DNA of 64,000 bases, taken from positions 54,223,950 through 54,287,949 of the forward strand of contig OY997641.1 in NCBI GenBank assembly GCA_963921795.1. Direction: 5' to 3'. This document shows, one piece after another, positions 12,693 through 25,719 of the stretch. A program made the translations under genes and the position numbers. Each line of letters starts with the position of its first letter. Position 1 is the first letter of the stretch. The notes under the pieces are model-generated. The model ran no database searches. It had not been told where the DNA came from and saw nothing but the letters and a program-made list of their open reading frames with translations. This DNA is from Nannobrachium achirus. Its lineage: Eukaryota; Chordata; Actinopteri; Myctophiformes; Myctophidae.

Positions 12693-13604
12693 ATAGACCT
12701 TATTCACATCGCGGCCATCTTGGATCACTTGACCACATGGGGTGGCAGCCTGCATGGAGCGATGGTCCCAAAATATGAGTTCTGTTCAATCAATTTCTTT
12801 TGACCAAATCGACAAATGGGCAGATGACAACATCAGCACCCCCAAAAGGATTAAATATCCACAATATTTATGGCAGTTATGTTACTCTGTACAAACACTT
12901 GCTACAGTATCTGTGCAGACTATAGTGCTTAATCTGCCATCATATTAACTTACTGTATCCTGATTTTTGCATATTAATCAGGAACAATCTAACAACAATT
13001 CTACCACTTTTTGTGGTCACATGTTCAGATACTGGATTCTGATTGGCTTAAAACAATGGTAAATCAGTCAACAACCTTGAGTTGGCTCATGGGTTGTGTT
13101 TCTGAAAGAATTAATGATTGTAACTAAATAACCTTGCAAGTTACAACTGTGTTTTCTTTCATTTATATGGTAGAAGTGGTAGAAAAGCAATTTACCATTT
13201 GAGGGTCGTGGGTTGTTGGCTGATTCCAAGGTTGTTTGGCACTCGGCTTCGCCTTGTGCCACAACCCTGAAACAGTGGTAAATCAGCCAACAACCCACTC
13301 CCTCTCATGGTAAATGACCTACATAGTTAATATGATGGTGGAGCAAGCACTGCACACAGATAGCAAGTCTTTGTACACACTAATATTGCAACTTCACCTT
13401 GAATATCATTATATACTGTGGATATATCAATCCAGTTACTGTAGCCCTTCTATTTAATCCCTTTGGGGATGTTGAAGTTATCATCTGCCCATTTGTCAAT
13501 TTGGTCAAAAGGAATTGGTTGAACAGAACTCATATTTTGGGACCATGCAGGCTGCCACACTATGTCATGTGATCAAAGATGGCTGTGGTGTGAATAAGGT
13601 CTAT
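12693..13604. mobile_element. Foldback MITE specific to copy A
   Basis: Ends ATAGACCTTATTCACA and its inverse TGTGAATAAGGTCTAT; the arms extend about 250 bp, with many mismatches. A second, inner inverted repeat spans about 13028-13310 (GGTAAATCAG...). Unit 2 lacks the whole 12640-13640 region: its sequence runs directly from the CACAAATGCTT motif to CCCCGCATCC. Confidence 0.6.
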
Positions 13605-14879
13605 TGAGTGGACCTCCAAAAGAAGCTCAGCAGCTTCCCCGCATCCTAATGGCTGCAACCCTGATGTCCTACACAGCCCAGGCTCAAGAGGACCTTGTGG
13701 AGATGTGCGCTCAATGGAACGCCCTTTACTAGTTAACACATTATCTTCTATGCCAGGTATTTTGGGTGATTTTAAACGCAATTGCGCGTGTACACGGTGT
13801 CGTGCGTCTTCTCTGTTTGGTTACGGTGATTTCTACACCCTTGCTTGCTGTGTCTGAGCGTGCAGTGGTTTCGCTTCCCTGTTAAAAGTACTCTGTGTGA
13901 CAAGTGCACAAATTCATGTGGGCGGGGCCATTTTCCCCTCTCGAAACCTAGGGGCAGAGTTACAGCGCATTTCTTTTTCTGCAGTTAAATGGGACTGGTT
14001 GGGGAACGGATGTTTAGTTTCCGGGTTATTTCGTAACTTGCTTGATCGAACGATGCACAAAGGCGATCTTAATACGCTGAAAAAACAAAAAGCTAAAACG
14101 GAGATCTCCGTTTTGGGCAGAACTTAGTTACAAAAATCATAAAACCCTGGCAGAGAATCTGGAACTGCACGAATGTGTCAACCTAGAATATTTATGTTCG
14201 GTGGTAAGAATACAATTGGCCAGTGCATTACATGCACACTTATTATTACTTTTTGTTCTTCCAATCAGGAAATATACCTTTCCATACATGAAAATAAACA
14301 AAACATCAGTGAAGTCCTTTATACCAAATTTCCAAAAAAATGACATTATGGGCGCTACGGAAGCTGAGAAAATAAGCTCCTGAGCCACAAAACTTTTGGG
14401 GGACTTGTAAAACAATGAACATCACAGCATTCAGTGATCCACCTGCGGGATTTGAGTCGACCCACACATTACTATTATTTTGGTCCGTGCAAAGTGCAAA
14501 TCTCTACATGGGAATAGATGACTAATACTGGCAGCTACACGATTGCTACATTTAAGTGTACCTTCAAGCAGCGTGTTCAATTTTTCAGCAAGATCTGAAT
14601 GTTCTTTAAGTTCCAAGACCCGAATGTGCGTCTCCACCATGGTCTGGAGCACGTCACATCGATGGCACTGGCAACTCAAATCTAGAAGAAAAGTACATGT
14701 GTGTATTTTAGTAAATGCTCGGATGAACAATTCAACCAATAAAGATATGAATAAAAGAATAGCCTAGTTACATACCTTTTAAGAAGGCCATTATGTGGTC
14801 CAGTATGTGGTCCAGTAGTATCTTCTTGTCAGCAAGGACGCTGCCACACACGCCTACCAATGATAGATCAACACATAGC

Positions 14880-15737
14880 CAGGGTTATTATAGTTAACTA
14901 AAGCTAACAAAATAAGAAAAAAAAAGTTTAGTGAAATGAAATAAACATAAAAACAAAGCTTTATGTGATAGTGATGTCTGGCTCACAATGCATTGTGATG
15001 CAATGCTTTGTGCTTAGATCTTCTTTTTTTTAGCTCGCCCCTGACTAACCCGCATATTATTCTTACGGCAAAAATAATGGACTCCCTCCTTCCCTGTCCC
15101 AAAACAACGACATCAACACCAGTTTAAAAAGTCCAAACTACAGTGGTTTATTCACAAACGGTTAAAAACATGGGTAAAATTATGAAATGCCACATTTACA
15201 AAGCCATCAGCCCAGTGCTACATTACAAGCCAATATATCTATTTATTTTCTATTAATTTTCCAATTCAGTTTGAGTTTTCTATGTCTTCCCAGTGTGGAG
15301 GAAAGCAGCTTGGGGAAGTGTTAATGTGCTCTCCTTGATGGCTTCCGAACATCATAAACAATCATAAACAATGACAGTCATAATAACAAATAACTGTACA
15401 TAAAACTCAGTGGCAAACAGAAAGACAGAGGTCAAAACCAAAACCAAGGCCACCCACCCCTACCATACCAATTGTTGTTAAAAATAGTCACTCAAAACAC
15501 ACTACAAAGCTAAAACCACTACACGAGAACTGGTGTTGTTTTCTTTATAGTCTCCATGCAACCTGGTCACAGGTGCCAATCAGCAGCATGCTCCACCTAG
15601 TTATCCAATCACACTCAGCCACCGAATACACCATTCACACCAGTCAATACTCACAGTCACTCCTCACCACTCAAAATGATGGGAAAAGGACAGGGCAACA
15701 CAGAAATCCACATAATATGACCCTGGGACATAACATT

Positions 15738-15797
<60 letters not shown>

Positions 15798-15879
15798 ACT
15801 AAAACTAACATTAAAACCAATAAACACTAAACCAAACTAGCAAACCTGCTTTAAAAACTAATTGGAAACATGAAGTAAA

Positions 15880-15926
<47 letters not shown>

Positions 15927-16440
15927 CAAAAGGATAATAACCTTGCACAGAGCTCATGTTTAATACCTACCTCATGCTACAGACACACTGAATGTGTTCA
16001 CAACGCATCTACTGTAGATCCCTCAAACACTCCGGCCAGAGGGTGGGGCTGTGTGCCGCATGCCGGTGGTTCTCAAACCTTGGACCCCCAGTTTACGTCA
16101 GGCCACGGACCCCTGTTTGATAAAACGTTCTATCTTTTGGACTGCAATCTACTCTGTAAAACCGTAACTCTGAGAGTGTACCAAATGTACAGTCAGTCCC
16201 ATAACTCAAACCCCCCTGAACCACAGCTGTATGCAATGCATCGTTGGGCTTAGTTCTCCCGTATTCAACATGGTAGCCCAGTAGTAAACAATCTCACCTA
16301 GTAAACAGTACACTAAGAATGTTGATGAAAACATATTTATTATTTTTTGAAAAATAGGCAATGCAGAAACATAATTTTATTCGCCTGTGTCTCTACAGTG
16401 TGTCTAGCATTATAGCGTGTCTGTAATAGTATTAGAACAA
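14880..16440. repeat. Intron 6 of copy A: repeats and (AT)n tracts, no gene
   Basis: Holds an AACTAAAACTAAC-type repeat, two (AT)n tracts (15739-15792 and 15886-15924) and a 'GGTGGTTCTCAAACCTTGGACC' type hAT end near 16062. No exon is visible between exon 7 (14776-14853) and exon 6 (16471-16611). Confidence 0.5.
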
Positions 16441-16706
16441 CGGTGGAGTGAGTCTCTAACTAGAAGTTACCTTGCACGTAGCTCATGTCCATCTCTGGCT
16501 GCTGCTTTATCTGCTTCCCTTTGTTGAACTGACTCCCGAAGTGGGCCTGGTCCACGAAGGCCCCAGTGAGAGAGTACCCGGCCTCATCGGGGGTCATCTC
16601 AAACCACACGTCTGCCAAGGAAAACTCAGTCAAGGAAAACTCTACTTAGGGTTTTTCTCACAATAAGTCAATGATGAAACAATGACTCCATGGTTATGCA
16701 TTACTA

Positions 16707-16830
<124 letters not shown>

Positions 16831-17005
16831 TATGCATACGCAGAGTGAAAAGAGTAATGACACTTTACTGTCTGAAACGTCTTGTTGGTTGATCTTCTTG
16901 TCAATCACAGTATAGATGGGATAGGGATCCAGGCTGTCTCGTCCTCTCTGGTCTGAGAGCACATGCTCATCTATCTGAAGAGACAACACCACTGGGTGAA
17001 TGCTG

Positions 17006-17151
17006 TGCTTGCACTGTGCTTGCTCTTTGGACTGTATACTACAGTACTCTTTTTCTTTTTCTTAATTCTCTGTAACTTGTAACCTTAACTGCTGTGCTGC
17101 CTCTGGGCAACTGAATTTCCCCTGTGGGATAATAAAGGTATCTATCTATCA
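17006..17151 (+). mobile_element. Truncated LINE/SINE 3' tail with TSD
   Basis: A 146-bp insert ending in GGATAATAAAGGTATCTATC, a tail type common to fish non-LTR elements, flanked by AATGCTG at 16999-17005 and 17152-17158. Copy B keeps the empty site near 39640 (AATGCTGCCTCTCG). Confidence 0.75.
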
Positions 17152-18149
17152 AATGCTGCCTCTCGTTACTCATGTTATATAATTTTTATTGTATGTTTTG
17201 CAAGCTTCATAACAGAATATACAGTATAATAATATGTAACAAGGAGACTTCGGAGACTATAGTTGAATACAATGTGACCTAAAGAGGATTTACTGTGTAC
17301 TTAATTGGCTGACCTCTTTCACGACGGTGGGGACAACCATTGCAGACCAGAAATGAGTCAAAGAGTAGTTGTCATATTGGCTGTAGTACTTTTTCAGTTT
17401 GGCTTTCATCTCCTCCCTGCAGGGCATGTCCCAAAGACCTAGGCTTATCCTTTTTACTATGGCTTCTGTCACAGATGGTTTGGAGGACCAGTGGAGCTCT
17501 TGGTACAAGGAGGCCATGCACCTGGGGAGGACAAGAGAGAGAGAAAAATACATGATTTAATCGACATATTAATAACATATATGATCATTTGAGTTTTTGC
17601 TTAAAAAGATAAAGATATGCAAAGATTTACCCGAATGGTCACGATTTATTTTAAATATTATCTCTACCAGCTTGCAGCGTGGCCTGAAGCAAAGCGCTGA
17701 GCTTGTAGATCTGCTATTTTTTGAATATAACATAAGAAGTATGAAATAATGCTTTTTAGCTCAAATCTAAAATGGCACTTTGCCAGTTTGAATGGGTTAA
17801 ATCACAGCAACAGACAAATAAAGCATCAGTAGGGTTTTCTCTTTGACAAAGATTGAAGAGATTATACATGTATCTACATTATACATGTATCTACATGCAC
17901 ATGTATGTATGTTGTTAACCTATTCATTGATTATTGTGTAATTATCCAATCCAGTATGAATTAGCTATTTAAATATTCACAACTCATATTGTAGGGTAGA
18001 GCAGATGTTCTCAACCTTTTCAGGCCACTGACACCCCAAAATAATCATATTTGAACTGCGGACCCTGACACCCCTGATGTAGGCATTCTATTTAGTTCGG
18101 TTCCACAGATAAATATGTGAAAATAGCAGATATACAGGCTTTGATAAGC

Positions 18150-18150
18150 T

Positions 18151-18216
<66 letters not shown>
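18150..18216. repeat. (TC)n microsatellite abutting the copy A exon 3 donor
   Basis: TC tract reaching to within a few bases of the splice donor of exon 3. The same tract is at 40613-40707 in copy B. Confidence 0.95.
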
Positions 18217-18217
<1 letters not shown>

Positions 18218-18360
18218 CAGGTAGATCCTGAGACTCCGGCCAGGTACAGCATGCAGTCCAGAAGTCCTTCTTCCCTCAGTTGTTCCAGAGATCCCAGCAG
18301 GCCCACCATGGCTCTCTCTCCTCCCCCAGAGGCGATCAAAGCGATGTTGGGAACCTCTTC
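18218..18360 (-). CDS. pla2g4c: Copy A exon 3: oxyanion and nucleophile motifs
   Basis: 143-nt exon read in phase 0, ending two bases into a Trp codon completed by exon 4. It encodes [10 protein letters not shown] and LAGVSGST, the two hallmark motifs of group IV phospholipases. The donor abuts a (TC)n tract at 18150-18216. The same exon in copy B is 40709-40851. Confidence 0.9.
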
Positions 18361-18731
18361 CTATTAAATAGAAAGATTATAGCTAAATATTTAAAACTTT
18401 CCAACATTTTCTTGTATATGCATTTTTACATTTTCACACCACGGAAGTGTCCATCAAGTGAGTTTATGTTTCACTACAATGAAACCACACCTTCATCAAA
18501 CTAAGAGTGTAACATTATTGTATATTCCTTTCAATCCTGGCATGCCCTTCACTAATCTCCTCGTAGTTTATGTACGGGTATCTATTTCGACTTTTCCATC
18601 GGTCCATACCTTACAGCATACCTTACAACCTACACAGTCTATTTCTCATCAACATAGAAAACCACAACTTTGAAGCAACCTTTCCATACAACACCTCACT
18701 AACACCTAGAGAGGTATCGTGACTACTAATT

Positions 18732-19834
18732 GAAGCCGAGGCCGAATTGGGCCAAATCGCATGGATGAGCCCTGACAGCACATGGTTGGTGCTACAGACT
18801 CCAAATTTCGCACACAGATAGCTCAGACCTTTGCCTACGATCTTAGCTAGGCCTCGACCCGACCCGATATGCGGTTTTCCGGAACCAACGCGAAAGGTTC
18901 GGAATCTCCATATGCGGAGTCCTGACTACTAATTGAAGCCAATGGACGCCGAATCCAAATTGGCCCGAATCGCATGGATGAGCCCTGAAAGCACATGGTT
19001 GGTGCTACAGACTCCAAATTTCGCACACAGATAGCTCAGACCTTTGCCTACGATCTTAGCTAGGCCTCGACCCGACCCGATACACAGTTTTTCGGATCCG
19101 GCACGAAAGGTTTGGAATCTCCGTATGCGGAGATGACTGACATCGGGCTGTTCCGGAGCAAGCGCTGACTCATTGTGACATCACTTCATAAAAGGCTCTG
19201 ACATCACGTACGCTACATGAGTCAACAAAAAATCTCTGAGTGTGGCATAAACTATAGTCTTTCTTCCTCTCACTCCGAGGTGAGCAAAGTTCAGGGTGCT
19301 CTTCAGAGCGGTTGGGTTCAGGGGAATTAGCGGGCTGTGCCTTTAAGAGAACCAGGTGAATAATGGTTCGGAATCTCCATATGCAGAGTCCTGACTACTA
19401 ATTGAAGCCAATGGACGCCGAATCCAAATTGGCCCGAATCGCATGGATGAGCCCTGAAAGCACATGGTTGGTGCTACAGACTCCAAATTTCGCACACAGA
19501 TAGCTCAGACCTTTGCCTACGATCTTAGCTAGGCCTCGACCCGACCCGATACACAGTTTTTCGGATCCGGCACGAAAGGTTTGGAATCTCCGTATGCGGA
19601 GATGACTGACATCGGGCTGTTCCGGAGCAAGCGCTGACTCATTGTGACATCACTTCATAAAAGGCTCTGACATCACGTACGCTACATGAGTCAACAAAAA
19701 ATCTCTGAGTGTGGCATAAACTATAGTCTTTCTTCCTCTCACTCCGAGGTGAGCAAAGTTCAGGGTGCTCTTCAGAGCGGTTGGGTTCAGGGGAATTAGC
19801 GGGCTGTGCCTTTAAGAGAACCAGGTGAATAATG
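18732..19834. repeat. 469-bp tandem repeat, two full copies and one partial
   Basis: Full units at 18896-19364 and 19365-19833 are almost base-identical; a more diverged partial unit covers 18732-18895. Each unit contains AGGCCTCGACCCGACCCGAT and TGACATCACGTACGC. A diverged copy lies at 54270-54520 in the zinc-finger gene intron. It is part of a 3.8-kb block present only in copy A intron 2. Confidence 0.85.
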
Positions 19835-19939
19835 TGGATAAGCCCGGGCAGTTCCTCACGCTAAACTTAAATAATAAAGGGGAATAAGGAGCCCAGGGGC
19901 TAGGGAACTCCCGGGCGCTCTGTAAGTAAAGTAAGGGGT

Positions 19940-20600
19940 GCTGTGTCTGCAGAGATCTCCATATATGGGCATAAGTGGACAAAGGCAAACAGATGGTCAA
20001 AACGGGTCCTATGACAACAGGTATAATGGGGTTTGCATTAAAGGGTAGGGCCGGAACCGGTACTTTGTCTGCAGAGATCTCCATATATGGGTATAAGTGG
20101 ACAAAGGCAAACAGATGGTCAAAACGGGTCCTATGACAACAGGTATAATGGGGTTTGCATTAAAGGGTGGGGCATTAATTCCCTATTTCAAATTCGGCAC
20201 GCGTGTTCCCCACCGCAGCAGGTAGTCGGGGGCACAGACAGATGCAGAGATCTCCATAATGGGCATAAAGGGACACAGACAAACAGATACAGAGATCTCC
20301 ATATATGGGCATAAAATGGATGCAGACAAACAGATACAGAGATCTCCATATATGGGCATAAAATGGATGCAGACAGACAGATACAGATATCTCTATATAT
20401 GAGCATAAATGGACACAGGAAAACAGATGGTCAATACGGGTCCTACAGAGATCTCCATATATGGACATAAAATGGACGCAGACAGACAGATATCTCCATA
20501 TATGGGCATAAATGGACACACGCAAACAGATGGTCAAAACGGATCATGACAAAAGGTATAATGAGGTTTGCATTAAAGGGCGGGGCATTCATTCCCTATT
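19940..20600. repeat. CArG-rich satellite array
   Basis: Irregular tandem units of the form AGATCTCCATATATGGGCAT, followed by a TGGAC...CAGACAGAC spacer and, in some units, GGTATAATGGGGTTTGC. Six perfect CCATATATGG boxes lie at 19959, 20081, 20299, 20346, 20455 and 20496 (start positions). Short reading frames here arise only from the periodicity. Confidence 0.85.
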
Positions 20601-20987
20601 TACATTGTTCCCGAGTTGGCCAGGTCGCCGACTAGACGATCGGGCGGCCGAGCTTCTAGTCTCTATAATAGCACTCACCATTGCAGCTAAGTGGCCCTTT
20701 TGCTTAAAGGGATAGTTCACCCAAGGCCTACTGTCAACTACCTTTAATACTGTATGTAATGTGTAGTGGAAGTACTGTCTGTACTGCTAACACCCAATTA
20801 TTCCAAACACGGAATTGATCATGCCAATATTATTGACCTCTAATTTTGTACGTGGCAAACATGGAATACAGATGAAGGTTTTCATCACGAGCTGGTATGG
20901 TGATGGCCACTGCCCCTAAATGCTAGAAACAGCACTGGTAATTGTTGTTGGACAACGGATTATGAGACAACTTCCAGACATCAGTAG

Positions 20988-22224
20988 ACTTAACTAGTTA
21001 GACACCCTAGGGCGAGAAGTGGCGAGGTCGCGCACATGGGTGCGTGCACATGCAACGCATCCGCCTGGGTGACAGCAGACTGCTGGGTGAGCACTGCAGT
21101 CTGCCGTTGGGACAAAATGTGGCGATATTTTCCCAAATATGGAGATGACTGGGTCATAGACCACATGACATTGACAGAATATGTCCATATATGGGCATTC
21201 CCAGATATAGGCTTAATATTGATGACATCAGGAATCTCCATATATGGGCATAAAAGGGACAAGGACAGAATTCATTTGCAAGTGTTACTTGCGTCGCGGC
21301 AACCTCACTGGTTATCATGAGACTGACACAAAACGTTGTAGACCATATGAGGTTTAGTGTTGATGACATCAGGGATCTCCATAAAAGGATTGTATTATTG
21401 TGGTTGCCCTAACAGGGCATCATCTGGGATTCCATGACATATAGGGTGCGTTCGGAAATGCGCACTCAACGCACTGGTGTGCCATGTTGTCGTTAGTTTA
21501 TTCGGTGCACTTGGTGCGTTGTCGTTCGGAAATCCAGTGCGCGGCGCACTGGTGTGTTGAGTGCACGCACTCACCAACCCTACTCAGAAGATGGGGTTTG
21601 GCGGTGTGGTGCGTCGGTGCGGTGTTCTGATTGGTTGGTTTTCATGACCGTGTCTCGAATGCTTCTCAGCTGTGAACAATGATGGAAATAACCGCAAAAT
21701 ACAGCACTTGCAGCTTAATTGGTCATTTGGTCTTGATAGTTTCACATTCACACACATCAACATGTAAATTAACAGCAGGTGCCAAATGTTGTGAATTAGA
21801 CCTAGGCCTACATCTCCTAATAGCAACGTTACGTTAGCATACAGCAACTGCTGCTTTTCAGAAAGTTTACCTTCAGAGTTCAGAGTGAAAAAGCACACAG
21901 CTGCCTCTTAAAACTGGTCGTTCGTAAATAAGCCACACTGAACGCACTCTCCAACGTCACGCCCACTGCACTCACTACACCGAGCACACACCCGGTGCGG
22001 GTTTCCGAACGCACCCATTGTGTCAGTCAATCTCATGTTGTCTATGGTGAATGCCCACATATGGACATATTGTGTCATTCTCATGTGTTCTATGACGTCA
22101 GACGTCTATAATGTCACACGTCAATTTGCAAGTGTCTTGGCCAATGGCCATATATGAGGTGTGATAGGCAGACAGATGGACATGAGCTGCAAGTTTTCAT
22201 ACTAAATAGCGACCTAAGGACGCA
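20988..22224 (+). mobile_element. Hairpin-ended pearl/Helentron-like element (copy A intron 2)
   Basis: The 5' end AGTTAGACACCCTAGGGCGA and the 3' end GCGACCTAAGGACGC are related to the 2531-4416 modules. The body holds CArG boxes at 21185 and 21238 and an ACAG-like tract near 22160, and is interrupted by the MITE at 21446-22018. Flanks were not resolved. Confidence 0.5.
21446..22018. mobile_element. MITE with GGGTGCGTTCGGAAA ends
   Basis: Inverted ends GGGTGCGTTCGGAAA (from 21446) and TTTCCGAACGCACCC (to about 22017). The GCAC-rich terminal sequence is repeated internally. No transposase is present and the target duplication is unclear. Confidence 0.6.
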
Positions 22225-22244
22225 ACAAGCATTTGAATAATGTA

Positions 22245-22252
22245 AATAAGCA

Positions 22253-22290
<38 letters not shown>
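22245..22290. repeat. (AATC)n microsatellite
   Basis: AATC tetranucleotide array in intron 2 of copy A; a shorter version is at 40968-40986 in copy B. Confidence 0.9.
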
Positions 22291-22530
22291 CATCTCCCAC
22301 AAGATGTACTGCATGCTCATTGCATAGCACAGACTATTCTATAAAATAGCTGAAAGGTTCCTACCAGAGTGCAGGGGATGTTGTTGTTCTTCAGGCATTG
22401 TTGAACCCTGGCTCTTCGACTGGTGACATACTGTTTCTCTGCCTCATTCAGAGAATGACCAATTCTGACCTTGATATTGAAAAAAGATATTATAATAACA
22501 AACATTGAATATTTATACCGTTTTCAGGTA

Positions 22531-22614
<84 letters not shown>
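22531..22614. repeat. (TG)n microsatellite in copy A intron 1
   Basis: Long TG tract; its positional counterpart in copy B is 41224-41322, so the tract predates the duplication. Confidence 0.95.
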
Positions 22615-22615
<1 letters not shown>

Positions 22616-23505
22616 TTTTCACGCTATAACTAGTTTTCTAGTTGTATCCACAAGGTACAAAAAACTTTCCAAGGAATTTCAAAAATAAAATAAAATATTA
22701 TAAATGCAAAGCGTTAATGAAACATCTGTCCATAAACTTTCCATGTCAGTGGCACATTTTGTATCTTTATCCTAAATATTCACATTATTTTAACACAGGA
22801 TTGACAGTGGCAGCATATCAATGGTACAGGTGTGTTTATTACATTACTATTAAATCAGTTCAATATGTTTTGGAACTGAGAAAATGTTAATCTCAGCCAT
22901 AATGTATTTGTGTACCTTGCCTTCTTTTCCGGGTTTAGAATATAATCTATATTTATGTATTTGTGTAACTGCACAGAGCTCTCATCATTATTCCAAGTAT
23001 TTGTCTGTGATCGATTGATTGAATATTTTATCAGACCAAAAAGTACAGTCAAAACACAAAAGGAAGTTTCTTTCCGGGTCCTTGGATTCAATTCATCAAT
23101 GAAGTATCATTCATTGACATTCAAATATCATCACACGTATACTTTGGCCTCCTGAAAGGTGAATTTTCAGGACAAGCACTGCACAAAAGATAACTTGAGG
23201 ACAAACCAAAAAGTGAACTGAGAAACCTTTTAAATTAAGGAACTGAAATTCCTACTGTCCTACTTCCTACTGCCATTTAAAAAATATCAAGTCAAGTGTT
23301 ATCATCAGTCATAATGTTTTTTTATTTATTATTGTTTGATGTGCACTACTCCCTTTTCATAATTTTATGTATTTAACTATTGACCAGTTATTTTGTATGT
23401 CCGTGACAAAAATAAAAGATATTGATCAAAATGTCCATCACAAGCTGGCATGCTGATGACCCCTGGTTACGCAATTTAATTGCTGCAATAAATAAAATAA
23501 CTTAC

Positions 23506-23720
23506 CGATTCTGCCATGTTCTCTGTGTGGGTTAGGCTGTCAGCCAAAATGAGCAAGGTGCCCTTGAATCCTGTGATCTTGACCTTATATACCACAAGAC
23601 AAGACTAGTCTAACGGGAAATGATCCCGCAATCTAATATGCATTTCCTTGTACATTTCCTTACGTCAGCAGTGGGCTCTGAATTACGCTCAACACAGCAA
23701 CTACACAGCAACATAGAATA
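23506..23720 (-). promoter_or_regulatory. Copy A core promoter: TATA box and CRE-like site
   Basis: Reading the minus strand, TATATAA lies at 23585-23591, 68 bp upstream of the ATG at 23515-23517. A TGACGTAA (CRE/ATF-like) site lies at 23660-23667, about 70 bp further upstream. Both are conserved in copy B with the same spacing to the ATG. The 5' leader is expected to be only about 40 nt (inferred). Confidence 0.6.
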
Positions 23721-24308
23721 ACTTCTTTCTTGGATATGCAAAGTCGTTAATTAGAGAGAGAGTGCATGGGGCACTTATCGCATCCTCGTCGACCTGAAAC
23801 ATCCTGTAATACTGATGATTAACTCACAGCTCTCTCATCATTATTCCAAGTATTTGATCGATTAATTGAATATTTTATTAGACAAAAATGTAGTACAGCA
23901 CAAGTACAGTCAAAACACTTAGTCTAAAAGGAACACACCAAAAAAGTCCTTGCTGTCTTGTTTTCGTTGCGGTCCTTGGATTAAATTCATCAACAACATA
24001 TAAAGTATAATTAAAAACATTCAAATATCATCACAAGTATCTGACAGAGTATGGAAAAAAGGGGGGTGGGGATAAAGTAAGGGAGAAGTGATAAGCAAGA
24101 ACTGCACGAAAGAGAACTTGAGGACAAACCAAAAAGAGAACTGAGAAAAATAAAAAATAAACTAAGGAACTGAAAAAGATCCATATTCTTCCCCGAAGAC
24201 CTCAAACAACCTGTAATACCAGATGATTAACTCACAGATTATGAGACCAAACAAAAAGCATGCACAGTAGGTACAGTACACTGAGAATGTGACCATTTTG
24301 TCACTTTT

Positions 24309-25326
24309 TAGTCAGGGGATATCTTTAGAAATAGTGTCAAATCCTGGAATAAATTCCTTACCAAAAAAAATCTTCACCAATGTGTTTGTAAAGGTGTCTA
24401 GTAACACATCTCACAAAGACTGAAATTCAGTTTCCCTAGGAAAATCTTTGACATACAGCTAGGGTAATTCGATCTGGGTCTCATTCACTCACTATACACT
24501 ATACTATAGGGGAAGAAATCACTCCCAAAAAATATGCTTTAAGTGCATGGGATGTGAGGGGTCTAACTAGGTGTTTTTAATTATTCTGAATCCATTGTAA
24601 GCATTTGTTTTGCACCAAAAACATTCCTTGGGCTAGAAATGGACCCCCATACCACTGTGAAAAGTGATGACTCATCACTAAACCATCATTTTATGGGCTG
24701 TTTTTAGCCCAATTAATGTTTTTTTGCGCAAAACAAATGCTTGCAATGGATTCAGAATAATTAAAAACACCTAGTTAGACCCCTCACATCCCACTTAAAG
24801 CATATTTTTGGGAGTGATTTTTTCCCCTATAGTATAGTGTATAGTGAGTGAATGAGACCCAGAATTCACCCTTTGTCAAGTCCCGCCCATTGTCCTGCCC
24901 CTCTCCACACCCATTGGTTGCTGTGTCTTGGAGGGACATTCAGTGGGACTTGCACTGCCATGTTAATTCAGTTGCTTCATATTGTTATTCTGTGTGCTCA
25001 ATTCTAATTTCAAACTTTGTTTCAGTCAATTGGAGCTGCTCAGTGGCAGCATAGTGAATCAGCATGTTTTTAAATGTTTTTATTTCTCCAAAAAAATATG
25101 TTTTAGCTAATTCAACATAAAAAAGGCGGGACAAGGCAGATAGAGCCTGCTGGTTGGTCAGTCAGGGACCAACCAGGAGGCTAACAAAGGGTCTAATAGA
25201 TTTTCCTTGGGAAACTGAATTTCAGTCTTTGTGAGATGTGTTACTAGACACCTTTACAAACACATTGGTGAAGAAATGTTTTGGTAAGGAATTTATTCCA
25301 GGACTTTTTAAGATATCCCCTGATTA
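24309..25326. mobile_element. Foldback element with resolved empty site
   Basis: Outer inverted arms TAGTCAGGGGATATCT (24309) and AGATATCCCCTGATTA (to 25326) are about 150 bp long. A nearly perfect inner palindrome spans about 24477-24868. Unit 2 has the uninterrupted site at 44135-44150, indicating a TTT target duplication. No coding potential is seen. Confidence 0.75.
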
Positions 25327-25618
25327 TTTGTTTAGTACACTTATCTGATGTTTGTGGATTTTGAATTCCAGGGGACACTGCGGCAAGGTGGACTCGACTG
25401 TAGGGGGGAGAGAGGGGCTCATAAACCCAATAAACTCCTATACAGCTTTTACTTTTTGTCTCTATTTGCGGTAATAGGCTATAGAAAATATGACAGTTGT
25501 TTTAAAAATCACACCCAGTGTAAAGTGAGCGGTGCTTTTTATGAGTTAATTTCATTAAGAGTCCCGCGAAGCCTGCAGTGTCCATGATGTGCATACATAA
25601 TGGGATTCCCCCCTCTCC

Positions 25619-25627
25619 TCTCTCTCT

Positions 25628-25719
<92 letters not shown>

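Noticed and set aside
16869-16974. Alternative GTTTCA donor for copy A exon 5
   Set aside because: The GTAAAG donor four codons further on fits the consensus, keeps phase with exon 6 and is matched in copy B.
20175-20537. Long frames in the CArG arrays (also 54793-55315)
   Set aside because: All frames repeat the same HIWRSL/YAHIW-like unit, which is the satellite translated, not a protein.
19940-20600. Regularly spaced repeats resembling a CRISPR array
   Set aside because: Units vary in length, spacers are themselves repeats, and the context is a spliced vertebrate genome.
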